NCBI RefSeq assembly: GCF_000699445.3
Contig: NC_067198.1
Span: forward strand, 5,242,801-5,306,800
Reading direction: 5' to 3'
Length of the DNA stretch: 64,000 nucleotides
DNA from: Schistosoma haematobium
Lineage: Eukaryota; Platyhelminthes; Trematoda; Strigeidida; Schistosomatidae
Both the position numbers and the translations under genes were made by a program. The notes beneath the pieces were generated by a model that worked only from the letters and a program-made list of their open reading frames with translations, ran no database searches and was not told the DNA's origin. Of this stretch, positions 44,601-55,273 are shown one piece after another. Position 1 is the stretch's first letter, and the number at the start of each line of letters is the position of its first letter.

Positions 44601-47600
44601 GCATACCTCAGATGTACATAAACTTTGTGAGTGCACTCAACTCTAACAATACTAGTCGAGTCAGAGCTTATGGCGAACTGTCATCTACTTTTGCAACCTC
44701 AAGTGGTGTCCGTCAAGGCTGTCCACTTTCCCCATTTTTGTTTAACTTCATCATAGATTTACTGATGGAAATAACTTTCTCGTCGACTGAGTTCTCGGGC
44801 ATTGATCTCCATCCAGGAGGTCCACTTATCGACTTAGAATACGCAGATGACATAGTCCTGTTTGGTGAAGACGCTGACAAAATGCAGAGTCTTTTGGTAG
44901 CACTGAGCAACAATGCCAGAATGTTTGGAATGCGCTTCTCTCCCTCTAAATGCAAGTTGTTGCTTCAGGACTGGTCTGCGTCAACACCTGAACTAAGGAT
45001 AGGGAATGAAGTAGTGGAACGCGTTGACAACTTCACTTATCTTGGAAGTCTGATCAGCCCTAATGGGTTGGTGTCTGACGAAATCTCAGCAAGGATTCGA
45101 AAAGCTCGTTTGGCTTTTGCCAAATTACGTCACCGATGGTGAATGCGAGATATCCGTCTATCAATTAAGGGACGAGTATACTGCGCAGTAGTTCGTTCTG
45201 TTCTACTTTATATCTGCGAAACGTGCCCATTAAGAGAAGATACTCGTAAGTTACTAGTATTTGATCACCGATGTCCTAGAAATATTGCTCGCATCTGCTG
45301 GGATCAACGAGTAAGTCATAGTGAGGTTAGACACAGGGTATTAGGGAATGATGGTAAATCAGTTGATGAGGTTGTGAATCTTCATCGACTGAGATGGTTG
45401 GGTCACGTGTTATGTATACCTGAACACCGATTACCACGACACATAGTGCTGACTAGTGTTGGTTGGAATTAAGTTAGGGTCGGCCAAACCAAAACGTGGC
45501 ATCAGTGCTTGAAGTCACTAACTTCTGGTCACAATTAAGGCGCGTGACCACCACTGATATCCAGAACGCTAATCAGTAAAGGCTTTAACATAACCAAACT
45601 TAAACTCAATGACCAGATGAAGATTTATATACATCAAGATACAATGTAAACCTATTTTCAATGTAAAAATGCATAATCTAGTTCATAAAACCCTAATAAA
45701 CCGACTAGTTTATCCGTTGGTTTATACGTTTCATACAACAGACTGATCTCAGTTGGGATACCAGTGAAAAATAAGAAGATCTATTCCTATTATTACATAT
45801 AGTTTTAATAAAATCTCTTTATAAGACTGGATGATTAATAAAACACTGAAATTCGTTAATATACATCGCATGATAATAATGAAACTTGAATAATTTTAAA
45901 ATAATAAACTTACATTGAGCACTACCAACTGGGATATTTGGAACTATGACAGCCGGATTATTGAATGAATGATTCTTTAAATTATCTATAGGCAACACTG
46001 GATTACCAAGAGGGTACTGTGGTAAATATGTTGGCACTGACTGTAAACTCCCATCATTTGTTAAGGAAAATCCATTGGCCATAGACACAGAGTATGATGG
46101 GTCCATTGGACGAGTAAAACCATTTCCGTAAGATTTCTCACAAAATATAGGATCGCACAATTTTGGTGCATGGTTTCTGTCAGATATCATAGATGCATTT
46201 ACAGAGAGAGGTTCCACCAAAGTAAGAGATGTAGCTTCTGTCTCCGTGGAAGTAGAAAAATTACCCATGTAAATCGGAGGCGAAGCTGTACCCGCTCCCT
46301 GTGTGGAATCAACAACGCCAAGACGTCCATTTTTGGCAATTATTTCAGCATCCATCACATCTAAAACAGCATGTCGGCGCCTTTGTCGCTCGCTTCTGTG
46401 TCGTCCATATATGATAAGAGCGAGACAAATGATTACCCAAAGTACACTAAACATAACTGCACTAACAATGAACCACGGTTCTCTGGTAAGGCTACCCTTT
46501 TCTTCGTGAATATTGGTAGTTTTAGAATTCATTTGTTCACTAAGCCCCTGTGGTGATGGACTTCCTGGATATAGGCTCCTTCCGTCATACAAAACCCTTC
46601 GGAAAATATTTCCAGATTCATACAGATTCGGATTCATTACTGAGAACTTTGATGGTGCTACACCTAATTCTGGAAAATGACCTCGTGTAGGATATGCAAA
46701 AATGTAAACTGGTAGTGATCTAACCCCTTCACCATGACAAGTAACTGCAGATAGATAAAGTGTATAATTAGACCATGGATCGAGATCATAAATGTGAAAA
46801 GATGACTGTTCAATCCCCATCTAAAATACATGAGTAATAAAATAATTTGGATATTTTCTACAAAAAATTTTAAACGGATATTAGTACTATAATTTGATAT
46901 AAATCAAATCGTTTAATTTTTTTTGAAACGATAGAAAGAAATTAGAGGAAAGTTATTAAAGACTATTTATTTTACACTATTATGGACCTCAAAAGATGCT
47001 CTAAGCAAAGACAAGAATTACTCCAGATTTGCTATATTCACAAAATTCAAGCACGAAATTAGTATGAAAATCAATTTCCAATAGTAAGAATTAAGACTGT
47101 TGAACAGTTTGAAAGAAAATAGACCACTATAAATCCGAAATGAATTCAGAACAATTTAGCTTATTATTCAGAGTGATGAGGTTTTAATTTCTTTTCACAT
47201 TATTTCTTTATTATCCTCGTCTCCTCTTACCTTCCATTTCTAGTCTAGTTGACCTTTTATTTTTATGTATAAATGTTCTTAACAAGTATATTATGCGTGA
47301 TCAGACTGTTCGAAATGTACTGTGCTAATACATAACATAGTTCTGATAATTTTTGTCTTCTTATTACACTATCGAAATTTGTCAAATGAACTAAATTATG
47401 AATAACAGTAAAAAGGACAAAACTAAATAATAGTCTATTTTGATGAATAAACACAGCTTCAGAAAAATAGTAAATGAAAGTCAGTTACTAAGTATAGATT
47501 ATGTTTATTTATTTATTTTAACACATTGATATTGGTACAAGGAGGCACCAAATGCATATGCGCCACACAAATCTCATTTGATATATGTGAGTGCTGTGAT

Positions 47601-50600
47601 ACTGCCCAGGTGCCCAAACCGAAGCAGGATAGATTGTGTAGACAACTTTAAACAACACTGTGACTGTTAATGGCACTATTCGGTTGCAGAAACCGAAGTT
47701 GGATGGGGTTTGGACCTGTGACCTACTAATTGGAAGCCCAATACTTTAACCAGTCAGTAAGGGTAAACTTTATATTAACTCCAAAAACGGACAAAAGCTG
47801 GGAGACTGTAAGTAGCTAATCACACAATTATTAGCACTGTGTTGTTATTTTTGAAAGAAATAAAAACTGCTGCTCATAATTAAATTAACTCGAAATAACA
47901 TTGTCAAATAGAACGTTCGATAACAAATAAATAATTAATTTGTCAAAGCAGAATGTCGAAAAACCTGAACGTTACTAAACGGTCAATTAATTCTTACCAT
48001 TCCTTATAAGGTTACCTTTCCTATCATCATGAAACACTATGATCAAAAAATTGCATTCTTTTCATAGCAACGTTCCTAGGAGCTCTGATATGTAGTATTT
48101 CTTCATATCTCTTGTATATCTCATGTATTGTTTCCGTTATTGTTTACTATCGCTGCTAAATAGTATACAATTATTACATTTTGAGATGACTTACTGATGC
48201 TATATAAACTCAGTATTCAGTAATTATAGCTTGTGTAGTGGTGGGTTAGTGATTAAGTTATCTGAATCTCATCCACGAAGTAGCAGTTTCAAAATCCACC
48301 CCACCTAATTCGATTTTAGTAACCTGATAGTATCAACAGTCCTCACAATTAGTATAGAGCGAGCGAAACCAAACACATGAATCTGTACCTGATGGTAAAC
48401 GAGTATATGAACTAATAAAATAAAAACATTGATCCCAGAAATAATGCAGGCATGAAGTGCCAGGCAGTAAATGCCAGCTTTTCGTGTTTTTTTTTGGTTA
48501 ATTGGAATATGGTAATAAGAAAATATCCAAATAATTGATAGTTCATGATTTTAAATAACAATTACTATAATTTAAGTTTTATCTGGATAATGAAATAAAG
48601 TTTAGCGGCTGAAAGCGTTAAACTTTATGTCGTAGGCTCGAAACTCAGTTGATCTATTACACTGCGCAGCCAATTATTATTAGCCCAGATATCAGAACTA
48701 TGACTTAAAGTCAAGTATATAATTCTCTGCTTGATGAAGTTAAACTGATTTTTCATGCAACAAAAGTTATGTATATACAAACAGTTAAATTTAAACTGAT
48801 ACTGATATGCATTTACTAATATTTATGCGACGAGATTTATCGTAGGAAAACTCCAAATCAACATAAAAAAGTTGTTTCTCGTACACCACCAATCAAATAT
48901 TCAAAAGCAACTTCGAAACTGGTACAAATGTGCATGGGCCCGAGCTACTACAGTACATGACCACAGCTTTAACTGTATGTGGGATTAATCGATATTTTGA
49001 GGGTCTAAGTTTATGGCGCGAGGCAATAAAACATATATTTTCCAATCTTATGAAGATTGTTAATGATAAAAGTTATTGTATACCGTTATATGCCTCTGCA
49101 GCTTGACCCGAAGCATAGATTTATGTTCCCAGAATATACATCTAAGCGTTAATCGTATAAAATCTAGGCTAATACTTCCAGAAATTAGTTATTAACTATC
49201 ATTATAGGTTATAAATCTACATGTAATATTACAATTTTATCACATAAACAGGTGACTTATAACTAAGCCTCTGTACATATGTATGTGATGATTGAGTGTC
49301 TGATCTATTGAATATGCACAGTGTTACCCTTATATTTCAAAATTAAAACTAAAACCACTGATACATGAAAATCCGGAAAATTTTATATTTAAATTAAGTA
49401 AAAATATAAGTAAAGTAACTTACATTGACAGTACGACTAAGTTTTAGTGCAGTACTTAATATTTTTAAAGAATATCCCGTTAAAATACCTCCACGCTCCC
49501 ATTCATTTGGTGGATTCCAATCAAGTTGAAGTACAGTTCCATTTTTAAGCCAACGGACATTTGTTATTTGTGGTGCACCTGTTGGTGTGCTGTCATATGT
49601 AAGAGCAACTGAAACCTGACTTTTCTGTGAGAAAACCCTGCTATGATCTGGATGGTCAACAAATGTTTCAATACGAATAGCGTAGCATATGAAAGGTCGT
49701 AAATTACTAATCGCCATTTTTATACTTGTAGTAGTCACACCTACATGGATGTAGTAATCAACCTTTTCACCATTTAGAAAACTGGGTGGGTTCCAGTCAA
49801 GCGACTGCTGTTTTGAAATCCTTGGTAAACTGCACGGAGTTAGGTCATCTTCATAAGAGTCTAATAGATTTTCCATAGATTCGTCTTTAAAGGCACATGA
49901 ATTGTGGTCTGCTTTAGGATAATGCGTGATGCCCTCTTTGATGTAATATCCATTATTATTGCTGTTAGAATTTATGCACCTAGACATTGGTACACTTCGG
50001 TAAGTTGCTTTAAAGCCGGTAATAAGAACCAAAACATCTGATGGACCACATAGGAACCACTCTGCCAACAACTCAGAAGGTGAAATCGCTCTAACATGTA
50101 GAGGACTAAAGTCTACAGACTGCAATTTTACGACCAACTCAGTTGGGAGATAGTTACGTGTTGATTCAGAAATTTTAGTAAACACCAATTTATTCAGAAT
50201 GAAAGGTTTACCCACTCCATAATGATTTATGTAGCGGACAAGAATGTGGTAACCAGTCTGTGGTAACAAACCGTTTACACGAACCGGATTATATGGACCA
50301 GATGATTCCACAACACGCCAACCATTAGAAGTGTTGAACTCTGTTACTTCCACTTGCACACCTGTTATAAATACATTTTCACCAAGGCTACGCTTCTTTA
50401 TAACGTCCCCGACAGAATAATCGTTAATTAAATTCAGCACAACCCATGTATCACCAATATTAGTGACTTTAACATCTTTTGGGGGATCCGGCAACAACAG
50501 ATCACCTTCATCTCCAGGCAACAGGTACGTGCTACTTCCAGATGAACCCCCTTGAATTACTTGCACGAAAGAAGTCCGTGATGTAGAGCGTCTTGAAAAA

Positions 50601-52108
50601 GATGAAGAATCTTGAACTTCAACTTCACAGGTGTAAAAACCAGTGTCTGATACACGAAGAGCATTGATCTGAAGAGATCCGGAATTTAATATCACAACTC
50701 GAGGATTAGAGCTAGTGGAAACAGCAGAATTATTAACTAACCACTGTGTTACAATAGGTGTGAATGTATCAATGTTGGAATGCACTAATGAGTTTGAAAC
50801 CTGTAAAGTATACTGGAGAACAGTTGAGTGGCACGGTAAAGTTGCAACCATCCCTTGAAAAAATGTCCGATTTTGGGGTCCGATTTCGATAAGCGGTAGG
50901 GATATCACAACAGACTCGATGAAAAGCTGAGCTGTTGACTTGACAATACCGGCTTTTTGTGATGCTTTGCATTCAAATAATCCTGCATCAGATAGCATAG
51001 TTGAGTTTATGAAGAGTGTCCCATTAGGAAATACCGAGTACCTGCCTGCTTGTAGTGGTTTCTCACTCGGCTTTGGTATCCAGAATGAGAATTTATCATG
51101 TAACCATCTGACGCTAGGAGGTGGGGACCCAGAAGTTAGACAATCAAATGAAACATGTCCACCAAGTGGTACTGTCTTATCCTCTGGTGTGATCACGAAT
51201 ATTGGTGGTGAAACTACAGATAAATGTGCGACAGCCTCTACATTACCGGCAACATTTTTCGCCTCGCATATATAATCACCGGCGTCGGATAACTGAACAT
51301 GCTCTATACGCAGTGTCTTTCTATCAATTAAAGATGCTTGAATAATCTTGTTGCCTTCTCGTCTCCATAAAATTGTAGAATTGGGATCTTCAGAAGCCAA
51401 ACACTGAAATTCTACAGAATCCCCAACAACAGCTTGCTTGCTCATCGGCGTAAATTTAAAACGAGGTTTACGACGAATAGTGAGTGTAGCTAACTTACTT
51501 TCCCAATGACCAGCAGAATTCTCAGAAAGACACTGATATGTCCCAGAATCTTGACGTTTAGCGCCATCAATTCTCAAGCCCCCGCTTTCCATAACCCTAG
51601 TCCGTGAACTATCAACTATTTTCTGATTATTATGTTTCCAGTACACCGTAGGGGATGGTGATCCGATGGGTGGGATGCACTCCAATAAAACTGTCTGACC
51701 GAAATGGGCAGACTTACTTTCAGGACCAGATGCACTACTGGCATCAAAAAATGCAGCTTTCACAAGAGCGGAAGGTGAACTAGTCCAGCCATGGACATTC
51801 GATGCATTGCAATAGTAGTGACCCTCATCCTCTTCACTGAATGAAAGGAAAAGAAGCTCGCCAGCATTTGTAATTCTGTTAGATGTACCTGGTTTGTGCC
51901 GTTGAGTTTCAACAACTTTCCCGTCTTTATACCAAGTGATGGAGACTATAGGTTCACCCTCAGCACGACAAAACAACCTAAGTTGTTGACGATGAAGCGG
52001 AAATGCATCTCTAGGATATTCAGTGAATAAAGGCTTTCGAGGTTCATCTATGCAATCTACAGTCCACAGAATTACGATGAGCACGTAACTCAACAGTATA
52101 AAGTACAT
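31443..52108 (-). CDS. robo: Roundabout (Robo)-type axon-guidance receptor, four coding exons
   Basis: Robo proteins are Slit receptors in the plasma membrane that steer axons and migrating cells. The joined model has about 1413 residues. Residues 1-19 are a signal peptide. Five Ig domains have cysteine pairs near 47/100, 144/193, 236/281, 323/380 and 426/494. Three FN3 domains lie near 541-645, 662-838 and 845-945. A transmembrane helix follows at about 1011-1033. The tail has ATPYASV (about 1240-1246), like Robo CC1, and PPPPDYPPP (about 1280-1288), like the CC2 site that binds Ena/VASP proteins. The 5 Ig + 3 FN3 order is diagnostic of Robo. An in-frame TAA four codons before the ATG supports the start. 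Ig5 and FN3-2 carry unusual inserts. Introns are 2603, 7561 and 6260 bases, and the last two are full of retroelements. The last exon is the least certain. Confidence 0.88.
31640..33225 (+). pseudogene. LINE type 2 variant 3' end, split by a nested insertion
   Basis: Plus-strand C-terminal RT remnant at 31640-31980 (reads through ARLAFAKLHHLWSR and YYLLDHRCLQHIARISWDHR-type text). It resumes at 32707 with GAGATGGCTGGGACACGTGT, a RWLGHVL homologue, and a 3' UTR to about 33225 that ends near a GTACGTACGTACGTACG run. The gap is filled by another LINE in reverse orientation. Confidence 0.75.
31981..32706 (-). mobile_element. LINE type 2, 5'-truncated, nested insertion
   Basis: Minus-strand copy of the final 0.7 kb of LINE type 2: C-terminal coding part (32706-32330) and 3' UTR. 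GAGAT occurs at both edges (31976-31980 and 32707-32711), consistent with a short target-site duplication. The 5' truncation corresponds to the GGACGAGTATACTGCGC point of the copy at 42271. Confidence 0.75.
33228..33410 (-). repeat. hammerhead SINE family 2, decayed copy
   Basis: Minus sense reads ACTAGTACACATTTCTGAGT, then CCAAATAACACGAAATC and AGTTCAGGATTTCCTATCAA, aligning with family 2 throughout. Core mutated. Confidence 0.55.
33538..33712 (+). mobile_element. hammerhead SINE family 2, copy 3
   Basis: tRNA-like head (TATAGTTCAGTGGTAACGTC and GGGGTCGAATTCG), ribozyme with CTGACTA in place of CTGANGA, a CATGAAACC box, and the full tail GTCGACTACCTCCAACCACC. The catalytic G is lost. Confidence 0.7.
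33925..34082 (+). repeat. possible decayed SINE family 2 copy
   Basis: Keeps AATTCGAATCTC, CAAGTACCATATAACACAAAATC and CAACTACCTTCAATCGCC in family 2 order. Highly diverged. Confidence 0.4.
34100..34205 (+). repeat. tRNA-like SINE head, unassigned
   Basis: GCCGTAGCTCAGTGGTTATA resembles an A box and GATTCAAACCC a B box. It cannot fold as a full tRNA by eye. Confidence 0.4.
34206..35595. other. intronic, no gene seen
   Basis: AT-rich intron 3 sequence of the Robo-like gene, with no convincing exon on either strand. Confidence 0.4.
35600..36440 (-). mobile_element. Sm-alpha-like hammerhead SINE interrupted by R4
   Basis: Minus-strand tail fragment at 35600-35687 and ribozyme-plus-head at 36173-36440. 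The ribozyme part keeps TTGACGA, a GGACAAAA box and GTCGCGT. Confidence 0.65.
35688..36172 (-). mobile_element. SINE-like repeat R4 inserted in Sm-alpha
   Basis: Starts at the ATTTATTTATTTATTTAAAC end and finishes at GGAGAGCTGACTCTCCCTATC. The interrupted Sm-alpha sequence resumes at once (ACAAGCATTATAAGC). The tRNA-like head is absent here. Confidence 0.65.
36441..37355. other. intronic, no gene seen
   Basis: AT-rich. Holds a family 3 tail fragment near 36515-36590, a short TA run (36743-36766) and a CA run (36829-36848). Confidence 0.4.
37360..37535 (+). repeat. hammerhead SINE family 3, decayed copy
   Basis: Head CCGCTCAGTAGTTGAAAGG, then GTTGCTGAGGAGTAACATAC, AGGACGAAACAACTG and TCGTTACTTTCAAG. 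The CTGAGGA core and GAAA survive, but the helices do not. Confidence 0.5.
37759..38352 (-). CDS. robo: Roundabout-like gene, exon 3 (cytoplasmic tail)
   Basis: 594 bases between a TTTTTAG acceptor and a GTAAGT donor, phases 1 and 1. It holds the CC1-like ATPYASV and the CC2-like EIIPPPPDYPPP, then a Ser-rich stretch. In Robo these motifs recruit Abl and Ena. Confidence 0.85.
38503..38645 (-). repeat. R4 fragment with TA expansion
   Basis: ATTTATTTATTTGAACACAT ... GGTACAAAGG, then a TA microsatellite at 38552-38634, then GCGCCACACAATAAC. The rest of an R4 copy lies at 41335-41655, beyond the LINE. Confidence 0.55.
38735..41120 (-). pseudogene. LINE type 3 copy with endonuclease and RT (broken)
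   Basis: Minus strand inside robo intron 2. The endonuclease comes first: FNVHTLTQIGQQTGLAISLE and CLSETRTQDSSKVL near 41100-40911, then IVVLAGDLNAQVG near 40610 and the region to 40243. A linker follows. The RT has frames 39714-39394 and 39387-38735, with QAGFRSSRGCIDHIFTLRQ, the VFLDIRAAFDSLD catalytic region, RQGCPISPFLFNF and a YADD box. The RT breaks near 39390, and the C-terminal thumb and 3' UTR are missing past 38735. It resembles the element at 42271 but is a distinct lineage. Confidence 0.85.
41335..41655 (-). repeat. R4 repeat, right part
   Basis: Matches 22730-23000 and 35760-36040, ending at GCGCCGGACATTCGCTTTTT. Confidence 0.65.
41660..42265. other. intronic, no gene seen
   Basis: AT-rich. 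A weak GACGAAACGGCTAGTCTC block (minus sense, near 42215) recalls a hammerhead but lacks CTGANGA. Confidence 0.4.
44171..45142 (+). CDS. LINE reverse transcriptase domain, open 323 codons
   Basis: Contains the RT palm motifs in order: KAAFDSVDREILW, GVRQGCPLSPFLFNF, LEYADDIVLFG (catalytic YADD) and NFTYLGSLIS. Upstream, IFTIRHVPEHRHTYRRPTMV aligns with the LINE at 38735-41120. The first 80 residues are partly scrambled by an internal deletion near LQTRENQAVVKLD. A stop (TGA at 45140) separates it from the C-terminal part, which reads RLRWLGHVL. No longer autonomous. Confidence 0.85.
   Translation: MAPEVFKDGGPILAIRLTSTLAKIWELDAIPSDWSQSLIVPICKKGSRSSCDNHRGISLTNIASRIIASITIGRQTKTRELQTRENQAVVKLDRGCIDHIFTIRHVPEHRHTYRRPTMVVFFDLKAAFDSVDREILWQCLSLKGIPQMYINFVSALNSNNTSRVRAYGELSSTFATSSGVRQGCPLSPFLFNFIIDLLMEITFSSTEFSGIDLHPGGPLIDLEYADDIVLFGEDADKMQSLLVALSNNARMFGMRFSPSKCKLLLQDWSASTPELRIGNEVVERVDNFTYLGSLISPNGLVSDEISARIRKARLAFAKLRHRW
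45143..45472 (+). pseudogene. LINE C-terminal domain
   Basis: Continues the RT frame after one stop: RVYCAVVRSVLLYICETCPL, a DHRCPRNIARICWD motif and LHRLRWLGHVL. The same segment is found inverted at 9900 and 32300. Confidence 0.75.
45914..46820 (-). CDS. robo: Roundabout-like gene, exon 2 (FN3-3 end, TM, juxtamembrane)
   Basis: 907 bases, acceptor TATTTTAG and donor GTAAGT, phases 0 and 1. Ends the third FN3 domain (NYTLYLSAVTCHGEG) and carries the transmembrane segment WFIVSAVMFSVLWVIICLAL followed by a basic stop-transfer RHRSERQRRRH. It then enters the cytoplasmic tail. Confidence 0.9.
46821..49423. other. Robo intron 1
   Basis: GT-AG intron of 2603 bases. Contains an R4 fragment at 47506-47630 and several weak tRNA-like heads (near 47700, 48240 and 48605). 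No exon seen. Confidence 0.6.
49424..52108 (-). CDS. robo: Roundabout-like gene, exon 1 (signal peptide, five Ig, FN3-1, FN3-2)
   Basis: 895 codons in a single exon ending in phase 0 at a GTAAGT donor. The order of cysteines and the tryptophan of each Ig fold is clear. Close Robo-like text includes the Ig4 start PPIFVITPEDKTVPLGGHV and the Ig5 start IEIGPQNRTFFQGM. Having the ectodomain in one exon differs from the many-exon Robo genes of vertebrates. Confidence 0.92.
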
Positions 52109-52525
52109 TAATTGAAATTATCCTGACCAGATATTATACCTGGTTAGTAAGGAAGGAAAAATGAAGAGCGAAATAATTCCATGTACATGTCCACGTACAA
52201 AAAGCTTAATTAAGTTCATTTAAGATCCACTAGTAATGAATTATATTCAACATCATAATTAGACGAAAACAAATACTTCCCGCGTTTATTTTAAGTCCAA
52301 CACTGCGCTTCAGTTGCTACTTTTGCTAAATGCTGTGAACAAACAAACGTCACTAAAAAGCCTACATCTTTATACAACTGTTGATCATTAGGTTAAAAAA
52401 TTGGAAGCAACTCACAAAACGTCTCAGTAATACTATAAAGTGAATGAAAAAGCAGTCACAGTAATTCAGTAGTCCTAGTAAATGTAAGACGATAAATCAG
52501 TTTCAGATCAGAAAGGACAGGAGGT
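52109..52525. promoter_or_regulatory. upstream region of the Robo-like gene
   Basis: Immediately 5' of the start codon on the minus strand, free of recognisable repeats. It should hold the 5' UTR and perhaps the promoter or a spliced-leader acceptor, but no specific element can be identified. Confidence 0.25.
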
Positions 52526-52529
52526 AAGA

Positions 52530-53480
52530 TGGTCTATGTTAGACTTGGTAATGGTGGTCTCTTAGTTGGTTAATTTTTCAACTGTTGAAAGATAGAGTTT
52601 TAAACAAGTGCTGAGTTGATGAATTCAATTCGTTGATTATTCCATTGGAAAGTCGGTATTCAGCTGACAAGTATTTTGTTCTGGGCTCATGAACTTTTAT
52701 ACAATGTCCTCAAAAATTCTCCGTTTGGAGAGCAAGAAAATCGGGGGCACATCAGACTCGAGTTTATCACTAAGTTACTTAAAAATTGTGGTCAAGTCGC
52801 TTCTGGTTTTTCTATATGACATGGGAAATAAATTAAGCCAGTCTGTCATCATATGGGAGCTAAGTGATTCCATTAATCAAGTTGGTTGAGATTCTTTGAA
52901 CATGTTCTTGTGGCTCATTGTCTCTTTTTATGCAGGGGCTAGCTGCTTGTATCCAATACTCCAGTTTAGGGCAAACGAATACTGAGTACAAAGTTACAAA
53001 TGTTTCGGCGTCGACATATCTAGAGGTTCAACGTATTGACCTTAAGGTTAAAAACTTTTGACGGCTATCATATGGCAACGAGCAATAATTTTTAAGTCTT
53101 GCCCGACAATGACTCCTAGGTCATCGTTTGTCTGGAAAACAAACAGCTCAATGTTATTCACTGCGTGTGTATTTGTACCGTGGTGACAAATATTCATCAT
53201 ACTATACTTGGAAGTATTTACCGAAAACTGCCGAATTCTGAGCTATTCGGATAATTTCCACAGATCATTTTGAAGCTCTTAATTGTCAGAGTCACTTTTA
53301 CTCACCTTCCATATCCTAACATCGTCAGGAAAACCAATTATCATGAGAGACTAAGAAGGTCATTTATATACAGGATGAACAACAGTGGCGCTCAAACTGC
53401 ACCCCTGAACACTCCAATGAGCATTTTTTTCAGCTAGACAACTTTAAGTCCGCCCTCACATTTTTGACGCCCAATTAAGA
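52530..53480 (-). pseudogene. CR1-like LINE RT remnant
   Basis: Minus-strand, heavily mutated. Readable pieces are a GV.(R)GAV.APLLFILYI homologue of the GVPQGSVLGPLLF motif, KSDSDNQELQNDLWKLSEWS, NNIELFVFQTNDDLGVIVGQ and VQRISTNLINGIT.LPYDDR. The order and motifs are those of CR1/jockey-type LINEs, different from the LINEs at 38-45 kb. Many stops and frameshifts. Confidence 0.7.
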
Positions 53481-53484
53481 AGTC

Positions 53485-54390
53485 TGTTGAATTATGGTCT
53501 ATTTCGATATAAGTAATAGTGTAATAATAGACCTAATCCCGAAATTATAGATATGTTGCAATGTGACTGCCTAATCTTACGTGGAAGTAACATCATTTTC
53601 TACACTGACTCATCGTATCGTAAAAATCACCAATATATGATGGAGAACACATCTCGACTGGAAACTGAAAAGGTATGGGCTACACAAGAATACAAGGCCG
53701 AGCCATGCCATTCAGTGGTGTAAATCATCAGCGTAGATGATTTATGTTGAAGACTGGAGGCCTACTCAATTTAGACGGGAATTGTGTGACAAACCAGCTA
53801 ACTTCGAAGTCACAACTCGCGGTCAGTATCCAACGTGAATTACTCCTTCGTCGTACTATGGATGCCTCGAAGACCGTACAACGCAAAGGACGCTATTACG
53901 AAAATATATTAGTAAGAATGAGTACAGAGAAGATAGCAGGCCAGTTCATGACATACGATTAATTGATGCGCGTTGGTTGTTCTTAACCTTGACAGCAACT
54001 GATAATCTGTTCGATATTCAGTGATTCATCTGCCGGCTGATTTGGCTTGGGCTCAGTGACATTGCACTGGCCCTACAATACTCCCCCACCAGATTGAACG
54101 GCTGCTTGACTCGACACCAAACATATTGGGAGCAGTCGCGCGCCGGAGGTCACCGAACGATTATTATGAATCCTCCGGGTATTGCCGAGCTGCATGACAA
54201 GTGGAAAGGAGGCGGCATGATCGGGAAACAGTGATTAATAATATGTTAGTGGGACGTTGGTAGAATATAATGCGATAAGCCATAGAAATAATAGAAAAAA
54301 CATAAAGCTTTAAAGTCATGTAACGGTATTGGGCGCTAAGCACACAATCCTCACAGCTGAACACGAGACATCTGGAAAAATATATATTCA
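53485..54390. other. no gene recognised
   Basis: A short open stretch at 53744-53962 (LNLDGNCVTNQLTSKSQLAV and following) has no family I recognise and is probably spurious. Confidence 0.35.
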
Positions 54391-54394
54391 GCAT

Positions 54395-54720
54395 TTAATG
54401 CATAGAAAAACCCAACGATGGAGAGAGCGGGAAGAAGGAATTCAATTAGTCCGAGTTGGTTAAGCGGCGTAGCTCGGCTTTGCAGGCACGGTCATACTCA
54501 TGCAACAATTTTTATACATGTCAAATATGTTGTTCTATCACCAGTCTAAATGTGTTTTTCATCACACTGATAATTGTTACAATACGATGAGTCAGAATAG
54601 ACAATGATGTGACTTATACATAAGATCTTATAGATTAGGCAATCATATCATGACAAATCTACAATTTTAAGATTATGTCTATTATTATTGCAGTACTAAC
54701 AACGAAGTAAACCGGAATTC
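54395..54720 (+). repeat. diverged repeat, copy 1
   Basis: Matches 59955-60275 with many changes. Shared blocks include TTCAATT, GCTCGGC/GCTCAGC ... TTGCAGGCAC/TTGCAGACAT, CTAAATGT and CATGACAAATCT/CTTGACAAATCT. Possibly an old LTR; the family is not recognised. Confidence 0.45.
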
Positions 54721-55200
54721 TACATTTGTAAGCGCGACTAAAGAAACGCAACGTATTATTACTAATCCTTATTTCCAGTTTATTTTTCTCGATCGATTTT
54801 TACCTATGTAAACCCATAATTCTATTAGCCCCCTGATTATTGTTCACATGCACTATCGTATTGTAAGGTTGATCGGTACTCATAACTTACTAGTTCAATT
54901 GATACTAATAACAGGTCATTTATATTAATTACCAGCTACCATGATTTAATAGCAATTACATGTTTCAGCGAAATAAACTTTTTTAAACATCAAGCTCTAG
55001 CAAATATGGCCTTTAAGTGACATAAATAGACATTGGCTAGCAAAGCGAGCAAGAACTGAATGGTTATCTAGTTCTAATTCTAAATATTGTTCCTTCACAC
55101 TTCTAAACTATGGACTATCCTGTAATATAAATTTTCGACCACTGCCTGCTTAATTTCCAATTTTCAAGTTCCATTGCCAAACAACAAGGATAACATCGTA
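54721..55200. other. no gene seen
   Basis: AT-rich, no coding pattern. Confidence 0.35.
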
Positions 55201-55202
55201 GG

Positions 55203-55214
55203 AAATTACGATGA
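55203..55214. repeat. target-site duplication, left, Penelope copy B
   Basis: AAATTACGATGA is repeated exactly at 57562-57573. Confidence 0.85.
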
Positions 55215-55216
55215 AA

Positions 55217-55273
55217 CACAATTGTATGAACGAAGAATATTCTTTTCAATAATTTCTCATCAGGTTCTACAAT
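55217..55273 (-). ncRNA. hammerhead ribozyme, Penelope copy B left end
   Basis: Same motif as in copy A, with CTGATGA on the minus strand at 55263-55257 and the palindromic AAGAATATTCTT stem III. Confidence 0.7.

Larger units (their letters stand above)
42271..45535 (+). mobile_element. LINE type 2, near full length (3' truncated)
   Basis: Plus strand in robo intron 2, opposite to the gene. The 5' end begins GCCCAACCGTTGCTGCTACC, a leader typical of schistosome RTE-like LINEs. An apurinic-type endonuclease follows (42950-43155, then GDFNAQVG and the rest to about 43520 after a small deletion). After a linker (43560-44136) come the RT (44171-45142) and the C-terminal domain (45143-45472). Frames break at about 43150, 43350, 43540 and 44135, and at a TGA at 45140. 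It stops near 45535 with no 3' UTR, whereas other copies have one. Confidence 0.85.

Noticed and set aside
50940..51275. Plus-strand open frame inside the Robo exon
   Set aside because: Shadow of the minus-strand coding sequence.
53744..53962. 72-codon open frame
   Set aside because: No recognisable motif, no splice context, isolated in repeat-derived sequence.
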